The position numbers and the translations under genes are program-made. From positions 1,922,001 through 1,986,000 of the forward strand of contig NZ_CP089588.1 in NCBI RefSeq assembly GCF_021249345.1: a DNA stretch of 64,000 nucleotides, in the 5' to 3' direction. Positions within the stretch are counted from its first letter, which is position 1, and every line of letters begins with the position of its first letter. Positions 63,337 through 64,000 of the stretch are shown in pieces. This DNA is from Halobacterium wangiae (GTDB lineage: Archaea; Halobacteriota; Halobacteria; Halobacteriales; Halobacteriaceae). Under the pieces are notes generated by a model. That model was given only the letters and a program-made list of their open reading frames with translations, was not told where the DNA came from and did not search any database.

Positions 63337-63485
63337 TCTCGGTGGGGCCGGTATCGATTTCACCGGCTGGAATGTTCCACTAGCAGTCCGAACAGGGGGA
63401 CGGAGGCTGACCAGACATTGTTTCTCTGGTCCTGGCACGGTACTGCTGGGAGTTGGTCCTATTTGACCTTCATCCCCGAGGTGAG

Positions 63486-63501
63486 CTGTTGAATACAACA
63501 G
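63486..63501. promoter_or_regulatory. Palindrome CTGTTG-AATA-CAACAG, candidate operator
   Basis: A perfect 6-base inverted repeat with a 4-base centre, 36 bases upstream of the second IclR gene and just before its TATA-like stretch (AACTTTCAAC, 63506-63515). IclR proteins bind palindromes near their own promoter, so autoregulation is plausible. Confidence 0.5.
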
Positions 63502-63536
63502 CAACAACTTTCAACACCTTCTCCCTATGCTACGCT

Positions 63537-64000
63537 ATGCCAAACTCGGGCGAGAACAGCTCGACACGAACGGTCGATGCGGTCGGACGGACGATCGACA
63601 TATTCGAAGCCCTCCACGAACTCGAGGGAGGGACGGTGACGGAACTGGCCGACCATCTCGGCTACTCGAAAAGCTCCGTACATGCGTATCTGACCAGTCT
63701 CGAGGAGCGTGAGTTCGTCACCAAGGAGGGCTACTTCTACCGGCCGAGTTACCGGTTCATCACGATAGCCGAACGCCTCCGTCGATCGCACTACGACATC
63801 TACAGGTTCGGGCGGGAGGCGGCCAAGCGACTCGCGGAAGAGACCGGCGAGTTCGTCCAGATAATGGTCGAGGAGTACGAGATGGGCATCCACATCTTCA
63901 CGGCGTCGGGGAAGAAGGGCGTGTACGCAGACAAGTACCCGGTCGGGCGGCCATGTCCGCTTCACTGCAACGCTGCAGGGAAGGCGATCCTCGCCACCCT
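63537..64000 (+). CDS. IclR family transcription regulator, 3'-truncated by window
   Basis: The first 154 codons of a second IclR-type regulator; the frame runs off the right edge. It begins MPNSGENSSTRTVDAVGRTI. The winged helix has GGTVTELADHLGYSKSSVHAYLTSLE. The effector domain starts at about residue 85 and reaches CNAAGKAILAT, the usual ligand-site segment. It is clearly diverged from the IclR gene at 61983. ATG 63537 is in frame; the ATG at 63527 is not. Confidence 0.9.
   Translation, partial: MPNSGENSSTRTVDAVGRTIDIFEALHELEGGTVTELADHLGYSKSSVHAYLTSLEEREFVTKEGYFYRPSYRFITIAERLRRSHYDIYRFGREAAKRLAEETGEFVQIMVEEYEMGIHIFTASGKKGVYADKYPVGRPCPLHCNAAGKAILAT

Larger units (their letters stand above)
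62748..63536. other. 789-base A+T-richer region with no supported gene
   Basis: Codon use and frame lengths do not support a gene. The best candidate is a 95-codon plus-strand frame at 62956-63243 (GTG start) with one hydrophobic segment (GLLVSLGWGFVLYWWLWGID); its second half has no sense and it could be a decayed membrane protein. The DNA is visibly poorer in G+C than the rest of the window. Two palindromes are noted separately. Confidence 0.6.

Overview
The window is chromosomal DNA of a halophilic archaeon (class Halobacteria). It has high G+C, very acidic proteins, Tat-type signal and lipoprotein signals, and mostly leaderless promoters: a TATA-like box centred about 26-30 bases upstream of the start codon. 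It also carries families characteristic of the group: an HTH_10/Bat-type regulator, HalOD1, UspA proteins, a PGF-CTERM surface protein, an Hvo_1808-type surface protein, a UbaA/MoeB E1-like enzyme, proteasome alpha and RNA polymerase subunit epsilon. The species cannot be fixed from the sequence. No rRNA, tRNA, CRISPR array or complete insertion sequence was seen.

Layout. 0-11 kb: the end of a Bat-like regulator, a HalOD1 protein with a tiny zinc-ribbon protein, a CoA-disulfide-reductase-like flavoprotein, a universal stress protein, a flavodoxin-domain protein, a CPBP protease, a DUF998 protein, an SLC13 permease, a Tat-exported serine hydrolase, a VIT1-type transporter and small membrane proteins. 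11-22.4 kb: potassium and stress genes (TrkA, TrkH, UspA, an amino-acid permease fused to Usp domains, a tandem Usp protein, an ABC exporter, a small molybdopterin oxidoreductase, a second TrkH). 22.5-29 kb: NikR, a site-2 protease with CBS domains, an AAA ATPase with an unrecognised C-terminal domain, DoxX, a peroxiredoxin and several membrane proteins. 29-38.4 kb: DUF2071, a bactofilin-like membrane protein overlapping an MFS carrier, a lipoprotein, a membrane protein with five DUF1508 repeats, UbaA, an alpha/beta hydrolase that lacks its nucleophile serine, and a PGF-CTERM protein.

38.5-48 kb: mutL and mutS on the same strand, separated by an HTTM membrane protein, a FemX-like acyltransferase and a phosphodiesterase-family protein. 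48-53.7 kb: a HerA-like ATPase with a C-terminal membrane anchor, a surface lipoprotein, an AIR-synthase-like enzyme and small membrane proteins. 53.7-58.4 kb: a complete branched-chain amino acid ABC operon (binding protein, LivH, LivM, LivG, LivF). 58.7-61.7 kb: psmA, a thioredoxin, RNA polymerase subunit epsilon and a DsbA/FrnE-type oxidoreductase. From about 61.9 kb the base composition drops, and two IclR-type regulators flank about 790 bases of A+T-richer DNA with palindromes and no convincing gene.

The most unusual signal is in the 417-base gap upstream of the RNA polymerase epsilon gene. Three near-identical 46-base direct repeats lie 138 and 118 bases apart. On the minus strand each holds a CTTTAAG box, a conserved predicted start region and an upstream CCCCG element. 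I read them as three tandem promoters driving epsilon, similar in plan to the multi-promoter leaders of haloarchaeal rRNA operons; this is inference.
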